Below, piece after piece: positions 7,519 through 16,003 of a DNA stretch of 64,000 nucleotides. Both the position numbers and the translations under genes were made by a program. The stretch comes from Amycolatopsis solani (GTDB taxonomy: Bacteria; Actinomycetota; Actinomycetes; Mycobacteriales; Pseudonocardiaceae). The first letter of the stretch is position 1, and every line of letters begins with the position of its first letter. The notes beneath the pieces were generated by a model, which had not been told where the DNA came from, made no database searches, and saw only the letters and a list, made by a program, of their open reading frames with translations. The DNA lies in assembly GCF_033441515.1 (NCBI RefSeq), contig NZ_JAWQJT010000002.1, forward strand, positions 2,170,001 to 2,234,000, given 5' to 3'.

Positions 7519-8475
7519 CTACGCGACCGGCGGGGTGCCATGGGTGTGGAAGGATTCGATCGTCTTCAGCCCCCACGCCTGTCCCTTGGCCCGCTCGGCC
7601 TCGGTCCAGGTGATCGGCTCCCAGTCCGGTGCGAAGATCAGCCGCCCGGTGGGGTTGCACAGCTCGACGCGGTTGCCGCCCGGTTCGTAGACGTAGAGGA
7701 AGAACGTCTGCTGGATCGCGTGTTTGTGCGGCCCGGTCTCGATGTGGACGCCGTTTTCGAGGGCGATGTCCGCCGCGCGCAGGATGTCTTCGCGGGTGTC
7801 GGTCGCGAAGGCGATGTGGTGCAGGCGCCCGCTCGAACCGGTCCGGTCGTTGGTGTAGACGAGGTCGTAGGACTTCTGCGCGAAGTGCGTCCACTGCCCC
7901 GAAATCACGCCGCTGTCGAGCTGGATCTGTTCGGTGACGCGGCCGCCGAGCGCGTCGCAGACGAAACGCCCGTTGGCTTCCGCTTCCCGGGCCAGGTAGT
8001 TGACGTGGTCGAGGCGGCGGACGCCGACCCCGCGCCCGGGGTAGGCCTGCGCCTGGTTCTTGAGCGCGGGCCGCAGGTGCTCCGGTGGCGCGTAGCGCTC
8101 GGTTTCCCAGTACAGCTCGAGTTCGTGGCCGTCCGGGTCGCGGAACAGGTACGTCGGGCCGATCCCGGTGTCGCCGTCGACCCAGCCGACGCCGAGCCCG
8201 CGCTCCTCGAGCGCGGCCACCCGGCGGTCGAGGGCTTCGCGGCTCGACGCGCGCAGCGCCGTCCGCCCGACCCCGGACGTCTTCGCGGCGGTGAGCTTCA
8301 GGCTGTGGTGCTCGTAGTCGTCCCAGGTGCGCAGGTAGACCGAGTCGCCGTCGGTGCCGTTCTCGGTCAGGCCGAGCACGCGGACGAAGAAGTCGAGGCT
8401 CTTCTCCGGCTCCGGCGTGCGCAGTTCGACGTGTCCCAGGTGCGCGATCTCGTGGCGCGGCGAGGGGTCGGGCAT
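7519..8475 (-). CDS. Extradiol ring-cleavage dioxygenase (type I, VOC fold)
   Basis: The product has 318 aa with two VOC modules (about 10-125 and 152-275). The Fe(II)/Mn(II) ligands are seen as H157 in RLDHVNYL, H219/H220 in GRLHHIAF and E271 in GGNRVEL. The C-terminal WGLKTIESFHTHGTPP resembles catechol 2,3-dioxygenase and homoprotocatechuate 2,3-dioxygenase proteins. It would open a catecholic ring next to the hydroxyls. It lies 10 bp from the tautomerase gene in the same operon as the aldolase, so it is probably the ring-opening enzyme of this pathway. The exact substrate is not readable. Confidence 0.85.
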   Translation of the reverse strand: MPDPSPRHEIAHLGHVELRTPEPEKSLDFFVRVLGLTENGTDGDSVYLRTWDDYEHHSLKLTAAKTSGVGRTALRASSREALDRRVAALEERGLGVGWVDGDTGIGPTYLFRDPDGHELELYWETERYAPPEHLRPALKNQAQAYPGRGVGVRRLDHVNYLAREAEANGRFVCDALGGRVTEQIQLDSGVISGQWTHFAQKSYDLVYTNDRTGSSGRLHHIAFATDTREDILRAADIALENGVHIETGPHKHAIQQTFFLYVYEPGGNRVELCNPTGRLIFAPDWEPITWTEAERAKGQAWGLKTIESFHTHGTPPVA

Positions 8476-8485
8476 GGCTGGCTCC

Positions 8486-9529
8486 TCAGGAACGGGGGAA
8501 AACGGTGCCGTCGAACAACTTCCGCGCGGTCCGGATCACGGTCGAGCGGCGGACCCGGGCCCCGTCGAACTCGATCGCCACGGCCAGCTTGCCGCTCGGG
8601 TGCTCGATCTCGACGGGTCCGCCGCCGGCTTCGAGCAGCTCGTGGCCGACGGCGCCGTCGAGCAGCAGCGCCGTGACGACGCTGACGCCGCCGAGCACGC
8701 CGATCGACGGGTGCGGCTTGACCGGGATGAACGTCCGGGTGCAGACGGCACCGCCGTCGCGGGGCGCGGCGACCAGCGTGGTCTTCGGGACCGAGCTGCC
8801 GCGGACGTCGCCGAGGCCCATCAGCTTCCCGGCTTCGACGCGCAGGGCGTCGATCCGGCCGGCGAGCTCGGCGCCGTCGAGGTCCTCGACCGGCTCGTAC
8901 CCGGTGATGCCGAGGTCTTCGGCGCGCGCGACGACGACCGGCATCCCGTTGTCCACACAGGACACCGCGATGCCGCCGATGTCATCGCGGACGTGGCCGG
9001 TGGGCAGCAGGCTGCCGCAGATCGACCCTTCGGTTTCGGTGAAGTCCAGTTCGACCGGGGCCGCCGTGCCGGGCACGCCGGAGATCGCCGTGCCGCCGCG
9101 GTAATCGACTTCGCCGCCGGGGGTGGCGAACGTCGAGACGGCGATCGTGCCGGTGTTGAGCAGCCGCACGCGAACGGTGGTGCGTTCGGCGCCGGCCGCC
9201 ACGAGACCGCGTTCGACGGCGAACTGGCCGACCCCGGCCAGCAGGTTGCCGCACGTCTGCCGGTCGGAGACGGTCGCTTCTTCGACACCGAGCTGCAGGA
9301 ACAGGTAGTCGACGTCGTGGTCCGGCCCGTCCGCCCGGGACACGATCGCGACCTTGCTGGTGACCGGCTGGGCACCGCCGAGGCCGTCGATCTGGCGTGG
9401 GTCGGGGGTACCCATGATCCGCAGCAGCAGGTCGTCGCGGTCCGCGGGGTCGGCGGGCAGGTCGTCGGCGAGGAAGTACGCGCCCTTCGACGTCCCGCCG
9501 CGCATGAGCATGCAGCGCACGCCGGTCAT
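8486..9529 (-). CDS. 4-oxalomesaconate tautomerase-like (PrpF/GalD/LigU family)
   Basis: The product has 347 aa. The N-terminus MRGGTSKGAYFLADDLP and the internal VSDRQTCGNLLAGVGQFAVE block are diagnostic of the PrpF superfamily. A second conserved GMPVVVARAEDLGI lies mid-protein, and the C-terminal half has NTGT-type and SIGVLGGVSV segments. GalD and LigU members isomerise 4-oxalomesaconate between keto and enol forms in gallate/protocatechuate meta-cleavage. Placement between the dioxygenase and the LigK-type aldolase supports that reaction over methylaconitate isomerase. Its start overlaps the aldolase stop by 4 bp (ATGA). Confidence 0.85.
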   Translation of the reverse strand: MTGVRCMLMRGGTSKGAYFLADDLPADPADRDDLLLRIMGTPDPRQIDGLGGAQPVTSKVAIVSRADGPDHDVDYLFLQLGVEEATVSDRQTCGNLLAGVGQFAVERGLVAAGAERTTVRVRLLNTGTIAVSTFATPGGEVDYRGGTAISGVPGTAAPVELDFTETEGSICGSLLPTGHVRDDIGGIAVSCVDNGMPVVVARAEDLGITGYEPVEDLDGAELAGRIDALRVEAGKLMGLGDVRGSSVPKTTLVAAPRDGGAVCTRTFIPVKPHPSIGVLGGVSVVTALLLDGAVGHELLEAGGGPVEIEHPSGKLAVAIEFDGARVRRSTVIRTARKLFDGTVFPRS

Positions 9530-10230
9530 GCCTGCTCCTTCTCGTACTCCCCGGCGGTCAGGTACCGGACGCCGAGCGCTTCGAGTTTTTCGCGCAGCCC
9601 GTAGCGGTCCAGGCCGAGCTGGCCGGTGGCGAAGGCCTCCCGGGCGGCGGCTTCCTTTTCCAGGCGCGCCTGTGCGGCGTCCAGTCCGGTTTGGACGTCT
9701 TCGCGGCGGACGCGCATGACGCCGTCGTCGTCGGCCAGGATCGCGTCACCGGGGCGGATCAGCTGGCCGCCGATGGCGACCGGGACGTTCACCGCGCCGG
9801 CGGTCGCCTTGACCGTGCCCTGCGCGCTGATCGCGGCCGACCACACCGGGAAGCCGAGCGCGCGCAGGTCGGTGACGTCGCGGACGCCGGTGGTGGTGAC
9901 CAGGCCGCGCACCCCGCGGTGGCGCAAGGCGGTCGCGAAGAGTTCCCCGAAGAGCCCGTCCAGGCAAGGCGAAGTCGTGGTGACCACGAGGATGTCGCCT
10001 TCGCGGCACTGCTCGATGGCCGCGTGGATCATCAGGTTGTCCCCGGGCCAGCAGAGCGCGGTGACGGCGGTGCCGCCGACGCGCGCGCCGTCCTGGATGG
10101 GCCGCAGGCCGGGCCCGAGCAGCCCGGAGCGGCCGAGGGCCTCGTGCACGGTGGCGACGCCGTAGTCGGCCAGGCGCGTCACCTGCTCGAGATCGGCGCG
10201 CGGCGGGTCGGTGACGATGACGGGCTTCAT
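9526..10230 (-). CDS. 4-carboxy-4-hydroxy-2-oxoadipate aldolase / oxaloacetate decarboxylase (RraA-like)
   Basis: The product has 234 aa from the ATG at 10230 (MKPVIVTDPPRADLEQ); an in-frame GTG lies three codons upstream. The RraA-type fold shows GRSGLLGPGLRPIQDGARVGGTA near the N-terminus and RGVRGLVTTTGVRDVTDLRALGFPVWS around 105-130, which contains the R-D residues for the divalent metal/pyruvate site. LigK/GalC members cleave 4-carboxy-4-hydroxy-2-oxoadipate to pyruvate and oxaloacetate, the last step of the pathway. It is the first gene of the leftward operon; its -35 region is covered by a GntR box. Confidence 0.87.
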   Translation of the reverse strand: MKPVIVTDPPRADLEQVTRLADYGVATVHEALGRSGLLGPGLRPIQDGARVGGTAVTALCWPGDNLMIHAAIEQCREGDILVVTTTSPCLDGLFGELFATALRHRGVRGLVTTTGVRDVTDLRALGFPVWSAAISAQGTVKATAGAVNVPVAIGGQLIRPGDAILADDDGVMRVRREDVQTGLDAAQARLEKEAAAREAFATGQLGLDRYGLREKLEALGVRYLTAGEYEKEQA

Positions 10231-10250
10231 GACGGTCACCGTACGGTTCC

Positions 10251-10280
10251 GTCGCCAAGATTGTCAACAATCTTGGCGAC
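10251..10280. promoter_or_regulatory. GntR (FCD) operator, 30-bp palindrome
   Basis: Two 14-bp arms (GTCGCCAAGATTGT and its exact reverse complement) flank a CA centre, with the core ATTGT-CA-ACAAT. It lies 21 bp before the aldolase start. On the coding strand it includes TTGACA, so bound regulator would block the -35 element. The core matches the TTGT-NN-ACAA pattern known for FCD-type GntR regulators. Confidence 0.8.
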
Positions 10281-10299
10281 GTTCTGTTCAGTGTTCTGT

Positions 10300-10974
10300 T
10301 CAGGGGTGGAGCGGGGAGACCTCCGCGTCGGCCGCCTTGAGCGCCTCGATCACGCTGCCGAGGTGCACCCGGGCGGCTTCGGCGGCCCGCTCGGGGTGAT
10401 GCGCGCAGATGGCGTCGATGATCGCGAGGTGCTCCGGCAGCGAGACCTGCGGCCGGCCGGGCCGCATCGCCAGCCGGAACTGGTGGCGGACGCTCTGCCC
10501 GCGCAGCCGTTCGAGCACCTGCGCGGCGGTCCGCTGCCCGCTGATCTCGCGGACCCGCCGGTGCAGCCGCTGGTTGAGGCCGGAGTACCCGACGACGTCC
10601 CCGCTCGCGACGGCCTGCTGCATGAGCTCGCCGAGTTCGCGCAGCTCGCCGACCTCGGCGTCGGAAACGCGTTCGGCCGCCTTGGCCGCGCACAGCGATT
10701 CGAGCATCATCCGGACCTCGGAGATCTCGACGGCCTCCTCCAGCGAGACCGCGCGCACCCGGGCCCCGCGGTTCTGCACGCGTTCGACGAGCCCTTCGTT
10801 GGTCAGCTCGATCAGCGCGGCCCGCACGGTGGCGCGGCTCGCGGCGAACTGGGCGGACAGGTCCGCCTCGACCAGCCGCTGGTTGGGCACGAACTCGCCG
10901 CGGACGATCGCGTCCCGGATGGCGGCCACCACCGAACGCTCCCCCGGCCGCCGGTCCGCAGCACTCTCGGTCAT
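10300..10974 (-). CDS. GntR-family regulator, FCD subgroup
   Basis: The product has 224 aa from the ATG at 10974. An N-terminal winged helix (about 15-75: LSAQFAASRATVRAALIELTNEGLVERVQNRG split by the wing) is followed by an all-helical FCD domain. Metal/ligand residues appear as the R-x-x-L-E-S motif (RMMLESLCA), NQRLHRRV, and a C-terminal HLAIIDAICAHHPERA. FCD regulators respond to small organic acids. The gene sits in the middle of the meta-cleavage cluster. Similar palindromes occur at four promoters there, one directly upstream of this gene, which points to autoregulation. Confidence 0.88.
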   Translation of the reverse strand: MTESAADRRPGERSVVAAIRDAIVRGEFVPNQRLVEADLSAQFAASRATVRAALIELTNEGLVERVQNRGARVRAVSLEEAVEISEVRMMLESLCAAKAAERVSDAEVGELRELGELMQQAVASGDVVGYSGLNQRLHRRVREISGQRTAAQVLERLRGQSVRHQFRLAMRPGRPQVSLPEHLAIIDAICAHHPERAAEAARVHLGSVIEALKAADAEVSPLHP

Positions 10975-10988
10975 ACCCTCGACTCCGA

Positions 10989-11023
10989 TTTTGTTGACAA
11001 TTTTGTCGAGCACATCGTGTACT
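10989..11023 (+). promoter_or_regulatory. GntR box and promoter in the gntR/dehydrogenase divergent region
   Basis: TTGTTGACAA at 10991-11000 is a palindromic core of the same type as at 10251 and contains TTGACA. A -10-like TGTACT follows at 11018-11023 (18-bp spacing), driving the gene at 11053. The box is also 17 bp before the gntR ATG. Confidence 0.65.
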
Positions 11024-11052
11024 CGATCGTAGCTGGCGAGGAGGATTCTGCT

Positions 11053-11832
11053 ATGACCGGAACCATCGCGGTACTCGGTTTGGGGGAAGCGGGCGGCGAA
11101 CTGGCCCGTGACCTGGTCGCGGCCGGGGCGGCGGTGCGCGCGTACGACCCGGCCGTCCCCACTGCCGCGGCGGGCGTCACCGTGACCGGCTCCGAGGCCG
11201 AAGCGGCCGAAGGAGCCGCTCTCGTCCTCAGCGTGAACAGCGCGTCGGCGGCGCTCGACGCCCTTCGCGCCGGCCTCCCCGGCCTGCGCCCGGGCGCGGT
11301 CTGGGCCGACTTGAACACGGCCTCCCCCGGCGCGAAACGCCGGCTGGCCGCGCTCGCCGCCGAGCACGACGTCCCGTTCGCCGACGTCGCGATCATGGCC
11401 CCGGTCCCCGGGCGCGGATTGCGCGTCCCCATGCTGACCACCGGGAACGCCGCCGAGACCGTCGCCGCCACCTTGAACGGCCTGGGCGCCGACGTCGAGG
11501 CGATGCCCGGCGAGGCCGGGCTCGCCGCCGAGCGCAAGCTGCTTCGCAGCGTGTTCTTCAAGGGCATGTCCGCGGCCGTCGTCGAAGCCCTGCAGGCCGC
11601 CCGCGCCGCCGGCTGCGAGGACTGGCTGCGCGAGATCGTCGTCGGCGAACTGACCGCGGCCGGCCCGGCCACGGTCGACCGGCTGGTCACCGGCTCCTAC
11701 CGGCACGCCGTCCGCCGCACCGCCGAAATGGCGGCCGCCGCGGAGATGCTCGGGGACCTGGCCGTCCGGGCCGACGTCGCCGCCGCGGCCCGGGACCAGC
11801 TTCGACACATAGCTGATTCACAGGATTGTTAA
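11053..11832 (+). CDS. NAD(P)-binding dehydrogenase, 6PGDH-type with DUF1932 C-terminus
   Basis: The ATG at 11053 follows gaggagg and gives 259 aa. Residues 1-115 form a Rossmann domain with GLGEAGGELARDL as the dinucleotide loop. Residues about 160-250 are helical and match the DUF1932 pattern (ERKLLRSVFFKGMSAAVVEAL), which carries the Lys expected at the hydroxyacid dehydrogenase active site. Members oxidise beta-hydroxyacids or related intermediates. In this cluster it could oxidise the ring-cleavage semialdehyde, a step usually done by the unrelated LigC, but that is inference. It is divergent from gntR and shares its operator. Confidence 0.75.
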   Translation: MTGTIAVLGLGEAGGELARDLVAAGAAVRAYDPAVPTAAAGVTVTGSEAEAAEGAALVLSVNSASAALDALRAGLPGLRPGAVWADLNTASPGAKRRLAALAAEHDVPFADVAIMAPVPGRGLRVPMLTTGNAAETVAATLNGLGADVEAMPGEAGLAAERKLLRSVFFKGMSAAVVEALQAARAAGCEDWLREIVVGELTAAGPATVDRLVTGSYRHAVRRTAEMAAAAEMLGDLAVRADVAAAARDQLRHIADSQDC

Positions 11833-11837
11833 CAATC
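11824..11837. promoter_or_regulatory. GntR box upstream of the aromatic-acid transporter
   Basis: GATTGTTAACAATC is a perfect 14-bp palindrome with the same ATTGT-NN-ACAAT core as the boxes at 10251 and 17080. It overlaps the last three codons of the dehydrogenase gene and lies about 80 bp before the transporter start. Confidence 0.75.
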
Positions 11838-11917
11838 TTGATGTGAGTCTTGTGTTCAATATCTCACACGATGTAGCTTTCGGACGTCTTCGCGGCCCCG
11901 GGACGAAAGGGACGACG

Positions 11918-13216
11918 ATGTCCGTACGAGAAACCGGCGGCTCGACCGCCGCCACGGTCCGGCTCTCGCTCCGGGTGACCGCGTTGTGCTGGGTCCTGGT
12001 CCTGCTCGACGGGCTGGATCTCTTCGTCTACGGCGCGACCCTGCCGGGCGTCCTCGCGGACAAGGGCTTCGGCCTGACCCCCGTCACCGGCGGGGAAATC
12101 GGCAGCCTGACGACGTTCGGGATGATGCTCGGCGCGCTCTCGGCCGGCATCCTCACCGACCGGATCGGGCGCCGGAAGATCATCATCACCGGCGTCGTCG
12201 TGTTCTCGCTGGCCGCCGCGGCCTGCGCCGCCGCTCCGACGCCGGGCTGGTTCGGGGCGGCGCGGTTCGTCGCCGGCGTGGGACTGGGCGGGCTGCTGCC
12301 GTCGGCGATCGCGATGGTCATGGAGTACGCGCCGGCGTGGCGGCGGAACCTCGCCGTCACCACGGTGATGACGGCGCACCAGGCGGGCGGCGCGCTGGCC
12401 GGGGCGCTCGGGATGACGCTGGTCGGGTCGCTGGGCTGGCGTTCGGTGTACTGGCTGGGCGCGCTGCTGCTCGTCCCGGTCCTCCCGGCGATCGCCTTCC
12501 TGCTGCCCGAATCGCTGACGTTCTTGCTGGCCAAGGGAAAGACCGAACGGGCGCGGGCGATCGCGGACCGGCACGGCGTCGTGCTCCAGGCGTTCGCCCC
12601 CGAACCGGCCGAGGAGCGGCGCGGCGGCCTGCGGGGCCTGTTCACGCCGTCGGTCCGGCTGACGACGGTCCTGTTCTGGATCGCCTCGTTCGCCGGCCTG
12701 CTGCTGGTGTACGGCGTCAACACCTGGCTGCCGACCATGATGCGCGGCAGCGGCTACAACCTCGGTTCCGCGATCAGCTTCCTCCTGGTGATCAACCTGG
12801 GCGGCATCGCGGGCATGCTCGTCGCCGGCCGGCTCGCCGACCGGTTCGGGGCCCGGCCGGTCGCGATCACCTGGTTCGCCCTCACCGCGGGCGGCGTCGG
12901 CCTGCTGGCGGTGCACCTGCCGCTGGTGGTCACCTACGTCGTCGTGTTCCTGACGGGCGCGTGGCTGTTCAGCGCGCAGACGCTGATCTACGCGGCGGTC
13001 GGCGCGTACTACCCGGCGGACAGCCGCGCGACCGCCCTCGGCTGGGTCTCCGGCGTCGGCCGCCTCGGCGCGGTGTTCGGCCCCTGGCTCGGCGGCGTCC
13101 TGGTCGCGAGCGGACTGTCCACTTTGGGCTTCCTCGTCTTCGCGGTGGCGGGCCTCCTGGGCGCGGCGATGGTGGCACTGGTCCGGCGGCCCGCGCTCGT
13201 CGCACAGGCCGCCTGA
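11918..13216 (+). CDS. MFS aromatic acid:H+ symporter (AAHS family)
   Basis: The product has 432 aa from the ATG at 11918, preceded by gaaaggg. AAHS signatures are present: the TM1 motif LDGLDLFVYGATLPGVL with conserved acidic residues, and GILTDRIGRRKIIITG between TM2 and TM3, repeated as GRLADRFGARPVAI in the second half. Twelve transmembrane helices fit. Family members import benzoates, protocatechuate, gallate or vanillate, which matches the surrounding meta-cleavage genes. A GntR box upstream suggests induction together with the catabolic enzymes. Confidence 0.88.
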   Translation: MSVRETGGSTAATVRLSLRVTALCWVLVLLDGLDLFVYGATLPGVLADKGFGLTPVTGGEIGSLTTFGMMLGALSAGILTDRIGRRKIIITGVVVFSLAAAACAAAPTPGWFGAARFVAGVGLGGLLPSAIAMVMEYAPAWRRNLAVTTVMTAHQAGGALAGALGMTLVGSLGWRSVYWLGALLLVPVLPAIAFLLPESLTFLLAKGKTERARAIADRHGVVLQAFAPEPAEERRGGLRGLFTPSVRLTTVLFWIASFAGLLLVYGVNTWLPTMMRGSGYNLGSAISFLLVINLGGIAGMLVAGRLADRFGARPVAITWFALTAGGVGLLAVHLPLVVTYVVVFLTGAWLFSAQTLIYAAVGAYYPADSRATALGWVSGVGRLGAVFGPWLGGVLVASGLSTLGFLVFAVAGLLGAAMVALVRRPALVAQAA

Positions 13217-13342
13217 CGCCGGCTGGGTGACGAACGCCGTGGGGCCCGAAGCCCGCAGCGGGTGAGCTGCCGGCGGGCCGCGCGGAGTTTGCCCGTTCCC
13301 CCAGCGGGTAGCCCGACCCGACCCCGGTGAAAGGAAACCCCG

Positions 13343-13702
13343 ATGCCCGCGATGACCCGCGTCCTGGGAGCGTTGACGGCCGCCTACAGCGCGACGATCA
13401 TCGCCGCGCCCCGCGTGCTCGCCAAGCCGTGCGGACTCACCACGCCGACCGGCGGGGTCAGCTCCGGCGTGCGCACCCTGATCGGCGGGATCGGCGCCCG
13501 CGACGCGGCGATCGGCCTGGCCATGGTGTTCGCGCCGGCGGGGCGGCCCCTGCAGGTCGCCCTCGCCGCACGCGTCGCTTCCGACGCCGCCGACGCCCTC
13601 GTCTTCGGCACCACCCTGCCGGACCGGACCGCGCGGAAGAAGGTCGCCGCGTTCGCCGTGGCCTGGGCCTCGCTCTGCGCGGTTTCCGCGGCGGTCCGGT
13701 GA
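13343..13702 (+). CDS. Small membrane protein, DUF4267-like
   Basis: The product has 119 aa with about four short hydrophobic helices (residues 5-22, 45-63, 70-90 and 100-117). The pattern RTLIGGIGARDAAIGLAMVF followed by VASDAADALVF resembles DUF4267 membrane proteins. The ATG at 13343 is eight bases after gaaagga (13329-13335). It lies 127 bp after the transporter and may be a separate unit. No function is known. Confidence 0.55.
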   Translation: MPAMTRVLGALTAAYSATIIAAPRVLAKPCGLTTPTGGVSSGVRTLIGGIGARDAAIGLAMVFAPAGRPLQVALAARVASDAADALVFGTTLPDRTARKKVAAFAVAWASLCAVSAAVR

Positions 13703-13715
13703 CCGTCAGATCCCG

Positions 13716-15068
13716 TCAGACCCCAGCGGGCTCGGCGGCGGCCGGCTTGAGCCGGGCCTGGCGGGTCCGCGGGCCGAACAGGGCCAGCACCACCGCGCCG
13801 ACCAGCCACGTGCCCGCGATGAAGAAGAACACGCTCTGGTAGCCGCTGTTGTTGTACAGCGAGGCCACGATCAGCGGACCGGCCGCGTTCGACAGCCGGC
13901 CGAGGCCGTACGACACGCCCGTGCCCAGCGAGCGGCCGCGCGTGTCGAACAGCTCCGGCGAATACGCGTAGCCGAGTGCGGTGTAGCCGCGCTCGAACAT
14001 GTTGACCAGGAAGCCGAACACCACGATCAGGACCGGGTTGAACGTCAGGCCGTAGAACAACCCGCACAGCGCGATGATCGCGCCGAACGCGACCAGGCAC
14101 CACTTGCGCTCGAAGCGGTCGGTGACCAGGGCCGCCAGGTACGAGCCGAGCGGCGCGCCGACCGTCGTCAACGCCACGTAGAACACCGACTTCTCGACGC
14201 TGAAGCCTTCCTTGGCCAGCAACGTCGGCGCCCAGCTCGAATACCCGAAGAACCCGATCGTCTGCGTCACCCACAGGACCGTGAGCAGCAGCGTCGGCAG
14301 CAGGTACTTCTTGCGCAGCAGCAACCGCAGCGGCGCCTTGGCGACCGGGGCTTCCTCGATCGGCGGCGCCGGCTCCGGCAGCGGGCCCTTCTCGGCCGCG
14401 ACCCGCGCTTCGATCTCGCGCAGCACCGCGTCGGCCTTCGCGTGTTCGCCCCGGCTTTCGTACCAGCGCGGCGATTCCTTCAGCTGCCGGGTGAACAGCA
14501 CCAGCAGGACGCCGAGCGCGCCCCACAGGTAGACCAGCCGCCACTCCCAGTCGCCGAGCGGCACCACGAGGCTCGCGATCAGGTTGGTCACCGGGGTGCC
14601 GCAGATGCCGATCACGATCGCGTAGGCCTGGTACTTGCCGCGGCTGGCCGCGGGGTAGAGCTCGTTGACGTAGATGACCGCGACGACGGTCATCGCCGAG
14701 AGGCCGGCCGACGTCAGGACGCGGAACACGCCCAGCGACACGATGTCCCAGGAGAACACCGCCGCGAACGAGAAGACGCCGAACCAGACGGTCGTCCACA
14801 TGAGAGCGTTCTTGCGGCCGAAGCGGTCGGCGAGCGTGCTCGCGATGATCGAGCCGAAGAACATCCCGACGAACGACAGCGAGGTCACGTAGGCGACCTG
14901 GTTCACCGTCACGCCCCACAGCTTGATGAGCTTGGGCGCGGTGGTGGCGAAGCTGTTGATGTCCGCGAACTCGAAGAAGTAGGCGAACGAGACGGCGATC
15001 AGGGTGAGCTTGTGGAAGCGCGAAATCGGCAGGCGGTTCAGCCGGTTGAGCGCGTTGGCGTGCTGCAT
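13716..15068 (-). CDS. MFS transporter, metabolite:H+ symporter type
   Basis: The product has 450 aa, 12 TM, with the sugar-porter/MHS loop motif STLADRFGRKNALM between TM2 and TM3 and VTDRFERKWCLV at the equivalent place in the second half. The start MQHANALNRL at 15068 lies 20 bp after the lactonase stop, so it belongs to the LigJ-LigI operon. A central hydrophilic loop (about 210-250) is Glu/Pro-rich. It probably brings in the aromatic or dicarboxylic substrate of the pathway. It is clearly different from the AAHS carrier at 11918, so the cluster has two uptake systems. Confidence 0.83.
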   Translation of the reverse strand: MQHANALNRLNRLPISRFHKLTLIAVSFAYFFEFADINSFATTAPKLIKLWGVTVNQVAYVTSLSFVGMFFGSIIASTLADRFGRKNALMWTTVWFGVFSFAAVFSWDIVSLGVFRVLTSAGLSAMTVVAVIYVNELYPAASRGKYQAYAIVIGICGTPVTNLIASLVVPLGDWEWRLVYLWGALGVLLVLFTRQLKESPRWYESRGEHAKADAVLREIEARVAAEKGPLPEPAPPIEEAPVAKAPLRLLLRKKYLLPTLLLTVLWVTQTIGFFGYSSWAPTLLAKEGFSVEKSVFYVALTTVGAPLGSYLAALVTDRFERKWCLVAFGAIIALCGLFYGLTFNPVLIVVFGFLVNMFERGYTALGYAYSPELFDTRGRSLGTGVSYGLGRLSNAAGPLIVASLYNNSGYQSVFFFIAGTWLVGAVVLALFGPRTRQARLKPAAAEPAGV

Positions 15069-15088
15069 TGCATGCCCTTCAGGGGGTT

Positions 15089-16003
15089 TCAGGCGGTTTC
15101 GCCGGGCCAGTAGAGGCGCATCGGGTTGTCGACGAGCAGCTTCCGCCGTGCCTCCGCGGTTTCCGCGATCAGCGGCACGTGGTCGACGAGGAGCCCGTCG
15201 TCGGGCATGTGGCTCTTGAGGTTCGGGTGCGGCCAGTCGGTCCCCCACAGCACCCGGTCGGGGAACTCCGCGACGACGCGCCGGGCGAACGGCACGACGT
15301 CGGCGTAGGCGTGCCGTTCGCCGTCGAGCGCCGGGGGTCCGGTCACGGTGAGCCGCTCGGGGCAACTGACCTTCACCCAGACGTCGTTGCGCTCGGCGAA
15401 GCGCAGGAAGCGGCCGAAGTCCTTGCCTTCCGCGGATTTCGTGACGTCCGGCCGTCCCATGTGGTCGATCACCAGCGGCACGGGCAGCGTGCCGAAGAAG
15501 TGTTCGAGATCGGGCAGGTCGGCGGCTTCGAAGTACAGCACGACGTGCCAGCCGAGCGGGGCGATCTTCTTCGCGATCACGGCGAGGTCGTCCGTGGGCA
15601 CGGCGTCGACGAGCCGCTTGACGAAGTTGAACCGCACGCCCCGGACGCCGGCCGCGTCGAGCTCCCGCAGTTCCGCCTCGCCGATGTCAGGACGGACGGT
15701 CGCGACGCCGCGCGCCCGCCCGCCGGCCGCCCGGACGGCGTCGAGCATCGCGGAGTTGTCGGCGCCGTGGCAGGTCGCCTGCACGATGACGTTCCGGGAG
15801 ACCCCGAGGTGGTCGCGCAGCGCGAAGAGCTGGTCCTTGCTCGCGTCGCACGGCGTGTACTTGCGCCCGGGCGCGAACGGGAACTCCTGCTGCGGGCCGA
15901 AAACGTGGCAGTGGGCGTCCACGGTGCCCGGTGGCAGCGTGAAGTCCGGTGTGGACGGACCCGCGTACCAGTCCAGCCAGCCCGGCGTCTTCGGCGCGGT
16001 CAC
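15089..16003 (-). CDS. 2-pyrone-4,6-dicarboxylate lactonase-like amidohydrolase (LigI family)
   Basis: The product has 304 aa from a GTG at 16003 that overlaps the previous stop by 4 bp (GTGA). The N-terminal VDAHCHVFGPQQEFPFAP followed by KYTPCDASKDQLFALRDHLG is characteristic of LigI, which hydrolyses 2-pyrone-4,6-dicarboxylate to 4-oxalomesaconate. HxH at the first strand, IDHMGRPD in the middle and LWGTDWPHPN near residue 255 supply the metal/catalytic His and Asp. LigI works without a tightly bound metal (family knowledge). Co-transcription with the LigJ-type hydratase supports the call. Confidence 0.87.
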   Translation of the reverse strand: MTAPKTPGWLDWYAGPSTPDFTLPPGTVDAHCHVFGPQQEFPFAPGRKYTPCDASKDQLFALRDHLGVSRNVIVQATCHGADNSAMLDAVRAAGGRARGVATVRPDIGEAELRELDAAGVRGVRFNFVKRLVDAVPTDDLAVIAKKIAPLGWHVVLYFEAADLPDLEHFFGTLPVPLVIDHMGRPDVTKSAEGKDFGRFLRFAERNDVWVKVSCPERLTVTGPPALDGERHAYADVVPFARRVVAEFPDRVLWGTDWPHPNLKSHMPDDGLLVDHVPLIAETAEARRKLLVDNPMRLYWPGETA